Assembly: GCF_903819335.1 (NCBI RefSeq)
Contig: NZ_CAIJDE010000069.1
Location: 88,870 to 121,198 of the forward strand
Source of the DNA: Flavobacterium panici
GTDB taxonomy: Bacteria; Bacteroidota; Bacteroidia; Flavobacteriales; Flavobacteriaceae
Reading direction: 5' to 3'
Length of the DNA stretch: 32,329 nucleotides
Shown: one piece after another, positions 24,440 to 31,829 of the stretch
How positions within the stretch are numbered: the first letter of the stretch is position 1
Layout of the letters: the number at the start of each line of letters is the position of its first letter
Program-made: the position numbers and the translations under genes
Notes under the pieces: model-generated
Databases searched by the model: none
Seen by the model: the letters and a program-made list of their open reading frames with translations, nothing else
What the model was told of the DNA's origin: nothing

Positions 24440-24808
24440 ATGCAAAAGTTAACCAACAAAGAAGAAGAGATAATGCAGATTTTATGGAAGCTTAAAAAAG
24501 CTTTTGTAAAAGAAATTCAGGCAGAGATTACGGAAGACCAGCCGCATTATAATACACTTTCGACAATTGTTAGAAATCTGGAAGAAAAAGGTTTTGTGGC
24601 ACACAATGCTTTTGGAAATACACATCAATACTATCCAACAGTAACTCTTGAAGCGTACAGCAAAAAATATATGAAAACGGCTATTGATAATTATTTCAAC
24701 AGTTCCTATAAAAATATGGTTTCATTTTTTGCCAAAGAAGAAAAAATTTCTGCAGATGAATTGCGTGAAATTCTGGCTATGATCGAAAATTCAAAAGACA
24801 ATAAATAA
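24440..24808 (+). CDS. BlaI/MecI/CopY-family repressor, copy 1
   Basis: 122 residues, family length. An N-terminal winged helix (KLTNKEEEIMQILWKLKKA, then YNTLSTIVRNLEEKGFV) binds DNA; the C-terminal helices (about 75-122) dimerise. Family members repress until a partner membrane M56 peptidase triggers their cleavage. This copy is 7 substitutions different from copy 2 (115 of 122 identical by my count). The M56 gene begins 30 bases downstream. The twin operators lie immediately upstream. Confidence 0.95.
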   Translation: MQKLTNKEEEIMQILWKLKKAFVKEIQAEITEDQPHYNTLSTIVRNLEEKGFVAHNAFGNTHQYYPTVTLEAYSKKYMKTAIDNYFNSSYKNMVSFFAKEEKISADELREILAMIENSKDNK

Positions 24809-24838
24809 CAGTAAAATAAACGAAGAAAAACGATAGTT

Positions 24839-26476
24839 ATGGAATCAATATTTGTTTATATCGCAAAATCGGCTGGCTTAGTGGCATTATTTTACTGTGC
24901 TTATTATTTTTTACTTCGAAAAGAAACTTTCTTTACTAGTAACAGATGGTTTTTACTTACGGGTTTAATTACTTCAGTTGTGCTTCCATTAATAGTTTAT
25001 ACTAAAGTTGTTTGGGTAAACCCTACTCCTATTCCAAATTTAAATTTCTCCAACACAAATCTTATTCAAAATACTGAAAGTAAATCTTTTGAAATAAACT
25101 GGATCTACGTTATGTTATCTATTTATTGTATTGGTCTTTTAGTTTTTCTGATAAAATTTGGAATGGATTTTTATAGTTTAAATTCTATTTTAAAAGGAAA
25201 AAAAGTACACCAGCAGGCTGATTTTAAATTTATTGATACCAACGAAAATATTCCTCCTTTTTCTTATTTCGAATATATCGTATACAACTCATCAATGTAT
25301 ACGCCTGCAGAATTAGAAAATATTATTGAACATGAAAAAGTGCACAGCGATCAAAATCATACTATTGATGTTTTGATATCACGAGCTTTTTGTATGCTTT
25401 TTTGGTTCAATCCTATTATATGGCTTTATAAAAAGGCAATTATCCAAAATTTAGAATTTATTGCCGATAAAGAAGCCGCTAAAAAATTATCAGACAAAAA
25501 AGCGTATCAATACACACTTTTAAAAATAACAACGCACGAAAGCTGTGTTGCCATTACCAATCATTTTTATCAATCATTAATCAAAAAACGAATTGTCATG
25601 TTAAACAAAAATCAATCAAAAAAAAGAAATTCCTGGAAGTATTATGTTGTAATTCCTGCACTTGCAGCATTTGTATTATTGTTTCAAATTGAAGTAGTTG
25701 CAAAAGAAAGACAACAAATTGTAAAAGAAGTTTCGGGAGAAATTAAATCTGTAGATGTTTACAAAATCAAGAAAAGCTCAACAGATGCGGATTTGGAAAA
25801 AATCAAAGAGAATTTAAAAAAACTTCACAATGTTGATTTTGAAGTTTCTGATGTAAAAAGAAATTCTGAGAACTATTTAACTTCACTTAAAGTTGCTATT
25901 AAAAACGGAAAGCAGCAAGCACAATCTATTCAGGTTAACGGCGATAAAGCGATTAAAGATTTTGGAGTAATTGTTACTACAGATGAAAAAGGTCAAAAAA
26001 ACGTTGGTATTCAAACTGATGACGATGCGAAAACTAAAGTTGCCATTAGTAAAAAAGTCAGCCTTATTGATGCCTCTGAACCTGATAATGCGAAAACTAC
26101 AACCAGCAAAACACTAATCACTAAAATTGATACCAATGTTAACGATAATACTAATACTAGTACAAAAACTAATAGTAATGCTAACACAAATACTAGCACT
26201 ACTGTAACTATTGACACAGATAATAAGACTAATACTAAAGTTATTACGACCACAAATGGTTCTGTTATTGCCATTTCTAATGATACAAAAGTCAACGGTA
26301 AAGTATTAGAAAGTCTTGTAATTGTTGACGGAAAGGAAATGCCTGCTGGTTTTGATATTGAAGATATTGATGCAAAAGATATTAAATCTGTAAATGTTTA
26401 CAAAGGAATAAATGCAGTAACTAAATACGGAGATAAAGGCTCAAATGGTGTAATTGAGGTAGAAACAAAGCATTAA
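24839..26476 (+). CDS. M56 sensor-peptidase with a TonB-plug-like tail, copy 1
   Basis: 545 residues. BlaR1-type membrane metalloprotease: helices near 5-25, 36-54 and 88-108, Zn-binding HEKVH at 165-169 with the distal EFIADKEAA, and a fourth helix near 264-282. The periplasmic part lacks the penicillin-binding domain of BlaR1. It has a domain at about 290-385, a low-complexity Thr/Asn tract at about 429-459, and a last 55 residues with VDGKEMPAG, IKSVNVYKG and KYGDKGSNGVIEVETK, closely resembling the plug of TonB-dependent receptors. It likely senses an extracytoplasmic signal and relieves its BlaI partner; the signal is unknown. Confidence 0.9.
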   Translation: MESIFVYIAKSAGLVALFYCAYYFLLRKETFFTSNRWFLLTGLITSVVLPLIVYTKVVWVNPTPIPNLNFSNTNLIQNTESKSFEINWIYVMLSIYCIGLLVFLIKFGMDFYSLNSILKGKKVHQQADFKFIDTNENIPPFSYFEYIVYNSSMYTPAELENIIEHEKVHSDQNHTIDVLISRAFCMLFWFNPIIWLYKKAIIQNLEFIADKEAAKKLSDKKAYQYTLLKITTHESCVAITNHFYQSLIKKRIVMLNKNQSKKRNSWKYYVVIPALAAFVLLFQIEVVAKERQQIVKEVSGEIKSVDVYKIKKSSTDADLEKIKENLKKLHNVDFEVSDVKRNSENYLTSLKVAIKNGKQQAQSIQVNGDKAIKDFGVIVTTDEKGQKNVGIQTDDDAKTKVAISKKVSLIDASEPDNAKTTTSKTLITKIDTNVNDNTNTSTKTNSNANTNTSTTVTIDTDNKTNTKVITTTNGSVIAISNDTKVNGKVLESLVIVDGKEMPAGFDIEDIDAKDIKSVNVYKGINAVTKYGDKGSNGVIEVETKH

Positions 26477-26505
26477 GAAGCTGGTAATTTTTTAAAAATC
26501 TGAAA

Positions 26506-26874
26506 ATGCAAAAACTAACCAATAAAGAAGAAGAAATAATGCACATTTTATGGAAGCTTAAAAAGGCATTCGTAAAAGAAATTCAGGCAGAAATTACAGA
26601 AGATCAGCCGCATTATAATACGCTTTCGACTATAGTTCGAAATCTGGAGGAAAAAGGTTTTGTGGCGCATAATGCTTTTGGAAACACACATCAATATTAT
26701 CCGGCTGTAACTCTTGAAGCTTACAGTAAAAAGTATATGAGTACGGCCATTGATAATTATTTCAACAGCTCTTATAAAAATATGGTTTCGTTTTTTGCCA
26801 AAGAAGAAAAAATCTCGGCAGATGAATTACGCGAAATCCTGGCTATGATCGAAAATCCAAACGAAAAAAAATAA
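26506..26874 (+). CDS. BlaI/MecI/CopY-family repressor, copy 2
   Basis: 122 residues, a tandem paralog of the repressor at 24440; the seven differences are Q12H, T75A-type and K-to-S changes, plus four in the last six residues. DNA-contacting segments are unchanged, so both copies should recognise the same operator. It starts 29 bases after the first M56 gene, with no promoter in between. Many codons differ synonymously from copy 1, so the duplication is not recent and the protein has been held by selection or gene conversion. Confidence 0.95.
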   Translation: MQKLTNKEEEIMHILWKLKKAFVKEIQAEITEDQPHYNTLSTIVRNLEEKGFVAHNAFGNTHQYYPAVTLEAYSKKYMSTAIDNYFNSSYKNMVSFFAKEEKISADELREILAMIENPNEKK

Positions 26875-26893
26875 ACGAAGTAAAATAATCATT

Positions 26894-28720
26894 ATGGAAG
26901 CACTTTTCATTTTCATCATCAAATCAAGTGGCTTAATCGCTTTGTTTTATTTTGCATACTTTTTTTTACTGCGAAAAGAAACTTTCTTCAATAGCAGCAG
27001 ATGGTTTTTATTAGCCGGTTTAATAACATCAATTGTTTTACCATTTGTCGTTTACACAAAAGTAGTCTGGATTGATCCAGTTCCGGTTCCGGTTGATTAT
27101 GCGCCAGTTGTGAACTATCATTATACTCCAAATTATCATCCGCAAATTGCTCAAGAAGAATCTTTTGAAATAAACTGGAATCTGGTTTCATTAGGCATTT
27201 ACGCACTTGGATTTGCTGCTTTTATGATAAAATTCGGAATTGATTTCTACAGTTTGAATTCTGTTTTAAAAGGAAAAAAAGTAGAACAGCAGGCCGATTT
27301 CAAATTTGTAGATGTTGAAGAAAACATTGCTCCATTTTCTTATTTTGATTATATCGTTTACAATTCATCAATGTACAGCGAATCTGAATTAGAAAGTATT
27401 TTAGAGCATGAAAAAGTGCACAGCGATCAACATCATACCGTTGATGTGATTATTTCGAGGATTTTCTGCATCCTGTTTTGGTTTAACCCGATTATCTGGC
27501 TTTACAAAAAAGCAATTCTTCAAAATTTAGAATTCATTGCAGATAATGAAGCGGCTAAAAAAATATCAGACAAAAAAGCATATCAATACACGCTTTTAAA
27601 AATTACAACGTATGAAACCTGTGTTGCCATCACCAATCATTTTTATCAATCATTAATCAAAAAACGAATTGTTATGTTAAACAAAAATCAATCAAAAAAA
27701 TGGAATTACTGGAAATATTCTGCCATAATTCCGGCACTTGGAGCGTTTGTTCTCTTGTTCCAAATTAAAACAATTGCGCAGGAGAAAAAAGAACTTAAAG
27801 AAAAGACCGAAAAAGCAGCTTTGGCCTCTATAATTCAGGATGGTGAAGTTTATAAAATCACAAAATCGACTACAGATCAGGAATTAAAAGATTTAACGGC
27901 AAAATTAAAATCAGAACATAATGTTGATTTAGAAATTTCTAATGTAAAGAGAAACAGTGATAATGAACTAATAGCTATTAAAATTAGAGTTGTTAAGGAA
28001 AGCGGTAAAGTACATGTTATTGATATGAATAGTACTAAAGCCTTAAAAGACTGCAGTATTGTAATCGATAAAGATGAAGACGGTACTAAAAATGTAACCT
28101 TAGTAACTGATGATGAAATAGGTAATCCTGCACTAGCTCAGAATCATGATGTTGTAGTAAGAAACTTTGATTCTGATGTTACTCCGGAAGATCGTTCTTC
28201 ACCAGTTCCTCCTGCTCCGCCTGTTGCGCCAATTGCTCCGGTTTTCCCTATTGGACCAATGCCGCCTGCACCAGTTATTGACATGTCTAAAATGCCAAAA
28301 CCGCCAGTTGCTCCGGCAAGCCCAAAAGATAAAGTAGCTTGGGCTAAATTTGAAAAAGAAATGGCTCAGTTTGAGAAAAAGATGGAAGCTTTTGAACCAG
28401 ATCTTTCTGCTTACGAAAAACAAATTGATGCTATGATGACACAGCGTGAAGCCATTTTTGAAAAACAAATGGAGAAATATGAAGTTGCCATGCAAAAATT
28501 CAATTTTGATATGGATAAATTCAGCCAGGATGTGGAAATCAAATACGGCAGAGATTCTCAAGAATATCAAAGAAGCATAAAGCAATATGAAAATGACATG
28601 AAACAGCATCAGCTTGACATGAAACAACATGAAAAAGATATGAAGCAGTTTGAAAAAGATATGAAACAACGTGAAAAGGAATTGAAAAAATGGGAAAAAG
28701 AAAACAGTAAAAAATCCTAA
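26894..28720 (+). CDS. M56 sensor-peptidase with proline-rich and coiled-coil tail, copy 2
   Basis: 608 residues. The first about 300 residues parallel copy 1, including HEKVH at 172-176, EFIADNEAA and a fourth helix near 276-295. The periplasmic part again lacks a penicillin-binding domain. A domain matched in copy 1 (VYKITKSTTDQEL, VKRNSDNEL) is followed by a Pro/Ala-rich linker at about 436-477 and then a charged coiled coil to the end. The last part is a 7-residue repeat (DMKQxEK) encoded by five 21-base units at 28595-28699. The plug-like tail of copy 1 is absent. The coiled coil could self-associate or contact the cell wall; this is inference. Confidence 0.9.
   Translation: MEALFIFIIKSSGLIALFYFAYFFLLRKETFFNSSRWFLLAGLITSIVLPFVVYTKVVWIDPVPVPVDYAPVVNYHYTPNYHPQIAQEESFEINWNLVSLGIYALGFAAFMIKFGIDFYSLNSVLKGKKVEQQADFKFVDVEENIAPFSYFDYIVYNSSMYSESELESILEHEKVHSDQHHTVDVIISRIFCILFWFNPIIWLYKKAILQNLEFIADNEAAKKISDKKAYQYTLLKITTYETCVAITNHFYQSLIKKRIVMLNKNQSKKWNYWKYSAIIPALGAFVLLFQIKTIAQEKKELKEKTEKAALASIIQDGEVYKITKSTTDQELKDLTAKLKSEHNVDLEISNVKRNSDNELIAIKIRVVKESGKVHVIDMNSTKALKDCSIVIDKDEDGTKNVTLVTDDEIGNPALAQNHDVVVRNFDSDVTPEDRSSPVPPAPPVAPIAPVFPIGPMPPAPVIDMSKMPKPPVAPASPKDKVAWAKFEKEMAQFEKKMEAFEPDLSAYEKQIDAMMTQREAIFEKQMEKYEVAMQKFNFDMDKFSQDVEIKYGRDSQEYQRSIKQYENDMKQHQLDMKQHEKDMKQFEKDMKQREKELKKWEKENSKKS
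28595..28699 (+). repeat. Five 21-base units encoding a 7-residue repeat
   Basis: In-frame repeat inside the second M56 gene; each unit reads roughly D-M-K-Q-(H/F/R)-(E/Q)-(K/L), with the last unit diverged (ELKKWEK). The units drift at synonymous sites. Confidence 0.85.
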
Positions 28721-28762
28721 ACATTATTTCAATCTATAAAAAATCAATTTATTTTGAAGCTA

Positions 28763-28796
28763 AAAAAGACTTTGTGAGTAACAAAGTCTTTTTTTA
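28763..28796 (+). terminator. Rho-independent terminator of the BlaI/M56 operon
   Basis: A perfect 13-base stem, 28763-28775 with 28781-28793, has a 5-base GAGTA loop and ends in T residues. Its left arm includes TTTG at 28771-28774, which sits 22 bases before the -7 box at 28797 of the next gene. Confidence 0.85.
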
Positions 28797-28804
28797 TATC
28801 TTTG
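28797..28804 (+). promoter_or_regulatory. -7 promoter box of the 46-residue gene, adjoining a terminator
   Basis: TATCTTTG, 16 bases upstream of the ATG at 28821. The possible -33 TTTG lies in the arm of the preceding terminator hairpin, so terminator and promoter appear to overlap. Confidence 0.6.
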
Positions 28805-28820
28805 AAAAAACAAATCTGCC

Positions 28821-28961
28821 ATGTATAAAATTTTAGCCAAACTAAATAAAATGCTACTGCCTAGTTTTACTAAACAAGGTCTGGATATTTCTAAAGCAAA
28901 AAAATGGCAAATGGCGATCATTGGCTATCGCGCATATGTTACTAAACGAGCTTTAGGATAA
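28821..28961 (+). CDS. Small basic protein, 46 residues
   Basis: An open frame of 47 codons (stop at 28959-28961) starting MYKILAKLNKMLLPSF and continuing DISKAKKWQMAIIGYRAYVTKRALG. It is very basic (10 Lys/Arg), with a promoter box just upstream and a terminator before that. The pattern LAKxNK...LPS...AKKWQMAIIGYR..VT is familiar to me from small flavobacterial proteins that databases have sometimes labelled SsrA-binding protein; that label is probably wrong, because SmpB is about 150 residues. Function unknown. Confidence 0.7.
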   Translation: MYKILAKLNKMLLPSFTKQGLDISKAKKWQMAIIGYRAYVTKRALG

Positions 28962-28973
28962 TCAATTAAAAAA

Positions 28974-28981
28974 TACTTTTG
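28974..28981 (+). promoter_or_regulatory. -7 promoter box of the EamA gene
   Basis: TACTTTTG. A possible TTG start codon at 28979-28981 is inside the box, so translation is assigned to the ATG at 29030, about 45 bases downstream. Confidence 0.6.
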
Positions 28982-29029
28982 TTTCAGACAGCAGAAATAA
29001 TTGATTTTATTTTCTGCAATATCATATTT

Positions 29030-29875
29030 ATGAAAAATAGAGAATTCAACCTTCCTCCTGTTCCGGCAGTTTTATTGGCAATTATAAGTGTACAATGCGG
29101 CGCTGCGATTGCAAAAACGCTTTTCCCTGCAATTGGTGCAGCAGGAACGGCATCTATACGTATTGGTGTTTCGGCATTGATTTTATTATTGGCTTACAGG
29201 CCAAATTTAAAAGCGATTACACCGGCGCAATGGAAAATTGTAATTCCGTATGGTTTGTCATTGGGGGCAATGAATTTGATTTTTTATTTTGCTATAGAAA
29301 GAATTCCAATTGGTCTGGCTGTGACTTTAGAGTTTATGGGACCATTATTAGTTGCTATTATAGGCTCAAAACGTTTGATAGATTATTGCTGGGTTTTACT
29401 CGCCGCAATGGGAATTGTTTTAATTGCGCCGTGGACAAATGATCGCTTGGATATTTTAGGAGTTGTATTTGCTCTTTTAGCTGGTGCACTTTGGGCAGCT
29501 TATATCGTTTTAGGCGGAAAAATTTCAAAAATAATGAATGGCGGTCAAGCTGTTTCAACCGGAATGTTATTTGCTGCAATCTTAATTTTGCCTTTCGGAT
29601 TCCTTGAAAACGGATTAGCTAATCTTACTCCAAAACTCTTCGGAATGGGAATTGCTCTTGCGCTTTTATCTAGTGCGATTCCGTTTACTTTAGAAATGAA
29701 AGCTTTAGGTCAGCTTCCTCCGCGTACGTTTAGTATTTTAATGAGTTTAGAGCCTGCAGCTGCTTCTATTTGCGGATTTATCTTTCTACAGGAAAACTTA
29801 AGCTTTTACGAAATTTTGGCTGTATTGTGTGTTGTAATTGCGTCTGCGGGAAGTACTTTGACCGCAAAGAAATAA
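29030..29875 (+). CDS. EamA-family (DMT) transporter
   Basis: 281 residues, with ten hydrophobic helices in two similar halves, the EamA layout (RhaT/YdcZ-type drug/metabolite transporters). Landmarks include RIGVSALILLLAYRP after helix 2, FYFAIERIPIGLAVTLEFMGPLLVAI in the first half, and FSILMSLEPAAASICGFIFL in the second. The substrate is not predictable; RhtA-like amino acid or amine exporters have similar motifs. Convergent with the fasciclin gene; both share the hairpin at 29879-29904. Confidence 0.92.
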   Translation: MKNREFNLPPVPAVLLAIISVQCGAAIAKTLFPAIGAAGTASIRIGVSALILLLAYRPNLKAITPAQWKIVIPYGLSLGAMNLIFYFAIERIPIGLAVTLEFMGPLLVAIIGSKRLIDYCWVLLAAMGIVLIAPWTNDRLDILGVVFALLAGALWAAYIVLGGKISKIMNGGQAVSTGMLFAAILILPFGFLENGLANLTPKLFGMGIALALLSSAIPFTLEMKALGQLPPRTFSILMSLEPAAASICGFIFLQENLSFYEILAVLCVVIASAGSTLTAKK

Positions 29876-29904
29876 AAAAAGCCCTGCATATAACTGCAAG
29901 GCTT
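29873..29904 (-). terminator. Terminator between EamA and fasciclin genes
   Basis: Stem arms 29879-29888 and 29895-29904, loop TATAAC. One C-A mismatch on the plus strand becomes G-U in minus-strand RNA, and the A-tract at 29873-29880 becomes a T-run on that side, so it chiefly serves the fasciclin gene. It may also stop the plus-strand transcript. Confidence 0.75.
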
Positions 29905-29939
29905 CTTCATTGTAGGCATTCAATTTTTGGAGGTCTTAA

Positions 29940-30494
29940 TTATTTTTTAGGCAATAATACTGCATCAACTACATGAATTACACCATTTGACTGGTTCACA
30001 TCTGCAATTGTTACTTTTGCTTCACCACCATTTTCATCGCTGATATATAAGTCTTTTCCTTTCATCCAAGCCGTAAGAGTTCCACCGCTAACTGTTTTAA
30101 TAGTAGCTTTTCCTTTACCTGCTTTTATTGCTTTTGCAATATCAGATGCATTCCATTTTCCTACAGCAACATGATAGGTCAAGATCGTTTGCAGCATTTT
30201 TTTATTTTCCGGTTTCAATAATGTTTCCACAGTTCCTGCTGGTAATTTATCAAATGCCGCATTTGTTGGAGCAAAAACAGTGAATGGTCCTTTGCCTTGT
30301 AAGGTTTCAACTAAATCGGCAGCTTTTACTGCGGCAACAAGCGTTGTGTGATCTTTTGAATTAACGGCATTCTCGATAATATTTTTGTTAGGATACATTG
30401 CTGCTCCACCAACCATTACTGTTTTTTGAGCAAATGATGTAAATCCGAATGATAATGTTAAAATTGCTGCGGCTAAAAAATTTCTAGTTTTCAT
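29940..30494 (-). CDS. Secreted fasciclin (FAS1) domain protein
   Basis: 184 residues. Signal peptide about 1-22 (ending SFAQ). A single FAS1 domain fills the rest: H1 motif region FTVFAPTNAAFDKLP, the middle TYHVAVGKW, and the H2 motif GVIHVVDAVLLP near the C-terminus. FAS1 domains mediate cell or matrix adhesion and protein contacts, in bacteria often in envelope proteins. No lipobox or wall-anchoring motif is seen, so it is likely periplasmic or released. No clear -7 box was found upstream of 30494. Confidence 0.95.
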   Translation of the reverse strand: MKTRNFLAAAILTLSFGFTSFAQKTVMVGGAAMYPNKNIIENAVNSKDHTTLVAAVKAADLVETLQGKGPFTVFAPTNAAFDKLPAGTVETLLKPENKKMLQTILTYHVAVGKWNASDIAKAIKAGKGKATIKTVSGGTLTAWMKGKDLYISDENGGEAKVTIADVNQSNGVIHVVDAVLLPKK

Positions 30495-30705
30495 AATTAT
30501 TATTTTAAGTTATATGTTCATTTACGGGGATATATTTGTTTTGGTTTTACGAAAAATTAAAATAATTAAAAAAATCATTGAAAAATCCGCAATAACCACT
30601 GAAAAACAAGCCTTTAATCTTAAAATTATTTTTCATTATTTTTTAAGATCATGATGAATTTTGCTTTCTTTTTATCACTAAATTTAGATTCAAAACATAT
30701 CTGTT

Positions 30706-31233
30706 ATGCAAAATCTACCTAAAAAAGTAAGAAGTAAAAAATTGAGCTCAAGAGTCGATTTGACTGCAATGGTCAGCGTTTCCTTTTTGTTGATTATATT
30801 TTTTATGCTTGTTGGTGAATTGTCTAAACCAAAAGTTTTAGTATATGATACGGGACGAGATAGAGGTTGCTGTGACTGCCCTCCTCCCCATTATGGAGAA
30901 AATAGATCAATAACTGTAATGTTAGGTGATAATAATAAATTGATATATTACATGGGACTTTTGAGTTCTCCGATAGTTGCTCCAAAAGAAATTAAATACG
31001 GTAAAGAGGGAATTCGTCAGGAATTGTTAAAGAGAAATAAAAGCATGCTTGAATATTCAGCCGCTCTAGGAAAACCCGGAAGAGGAATTACTGTAATTAT
31101 AAAACCAAGTAAAAAATCTAACTTTAAAAACTTGGTTGATATTTTAGATGAAATGGCAATTGTTAATATTGAAACCTATGCAATAATACCTGAATTTACG
31201 CCACAAGAATCTGAATTATTAGCTTCAAATTAA
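30706..31233 (+). CDS. ExbD/TolR-like protein, copy 1, Cys-rich segment, missing Asp
   Basis: 175 residues. A basic N-terminus, one membrane helix at about 19-38 (RVDLTAMVSVSFLLIIFFML), and a periplasmic domain with the KPSKKSNFKNLVDILDEMAI ending typical of ExbD. Aligned by the VTPFIDV motif of E. coli ExbD, the proton-binding Asp is Ser24 here, and the preceding Pro is Ala. After the helix, the protein departs from its two neighbours with DRGCCDCPPPHYG. No ExbB is visible nearby. It is the first of three tandem copies, separated by 25 bases from the next. Confidence 0.85.
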   Translation: MQNLPKKVRSKKLSSRVDLTAMVSVSFLLIIFFMLVGELSKPKVLVYDTGRDRGCCDCPPPHYGENRSITVMLGDNNKLIYYMGLLSSPIVAPKEIKYGKEGIRQELLKRNKSMLEYSAALGKPGRGITVIIKPSKKSNFKNLVDILDEMAIVNIETYAIIPEFTPQESELLASN

Positions 31234-31258
31234 TTCTTTTTAACTCAAATCTAAATCT

Positions 31259-31804
31259 ATGAAAAACCTGCCTCAAAGAGTAAGAAGTAAAAAATTAAGT
31301 TCAAGAGTTGATTTAACTGCAATGGTCAGCGTTTCATTTTTGCTGATTATATTTTTTATGCTTGTTGGTGAATTATCTAAGCCAAAAGTATTGGATTTAA
31401 GCTTACCTGCAAGATATGACGATAAAGAATGGAATGGTGTTATTAATTGTGGTGCTGGTGTAGGCCCTCGTATCGTAACGGTTTTATTAGATGAAAATGA
31501 TCAAATAATTACGTATTCTGGTCTTTTGTTTCATCCTTTAGAAGATCCAAAAAAAGTAAGCTATGGTAATGGAGATAAAGGAATTAGAAAAGTTTTATTT
31601 GAAAGGAACAATAAAATTAGAAAATATTCAGCATCCGTTGGAAAACCAAAAAATGGCGCAATTGTAATTATTAAACCAAGTAAAAAATCAAACTTTAAAA
31701 ATTTGGTAGATATTTTAGATGAGATGGCTATTGCAAAAATAGATACTTATGCAATTGTAAATGAATTCACGCCAGAAGAAGAAAAATTATTAGCATCAAA
31801 ATAA
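31259..31804 (+). CDS. ExbD/TolR-like protein, copy 2, missing Asp
   Basis: 181 residues. The N-terminal 45 residues match copy 1 closely, including TAMVSVSFLL where the Asp is Ser. After the helix, KPKVLDLSLP resembles canonical ExbD (KVNLP). The periplasmic part has a single Cys in INCGAG and ends in the ExbD-type KNLVDILDEMAIAKIDTYAIV. A 553-base unit separates its start from that of copy 1. Function in TonB energisation is doubtful without the Asp; a structural or signalling role is possible. Confidence 0.87.
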   Translation: MKNLPQRVRSKKLSSRVDLTAMVSVSFLLIIFFMLVGELSKPKVLDLSLPARYDDKEWNGVINCGAGVGPRIVTVLLDENDQIITYSGLLFHPLEDPKKVSYGNGDKGIRKVLFERNNKIRKYSASVGKPKNGAIVIIKPSKKSNFKNLVDILDEMAIAKIDTYAIVNEFTPEEEKLLASK

Positions 31805-31829
31805 TTCTTAATTACTTAAATCTAGATTT

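Noticed and set aside
26011..26295. Open frame on the minus strand with a Val/Leu-rich product
   Set aside because: It is the reverse reading of the Thr/Asn low-complexity tract in the first M56 gene.
28199..28669. Long open frame on the minus strand opposite the second M56 gene
   Set aside because: It mirrors the biased codons of the Pro-rich linker and 7-residue repeat and has no promoter or start context.
24440..28720. Beta-lactam resistance locus (blaI-blaR1)
   Set aside because: Both M56 proteins lack the penicillin-binding domain, and no beta-lactamase or PBP gene is in the window.
30495..30705. Promoter for the ExbD-like array
   Set aside because: The nearest candidate, TAAATTTA around 30679, departs from TAnnTTTG and its TTG spacing is 15 bases. 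Not strong enough to list.
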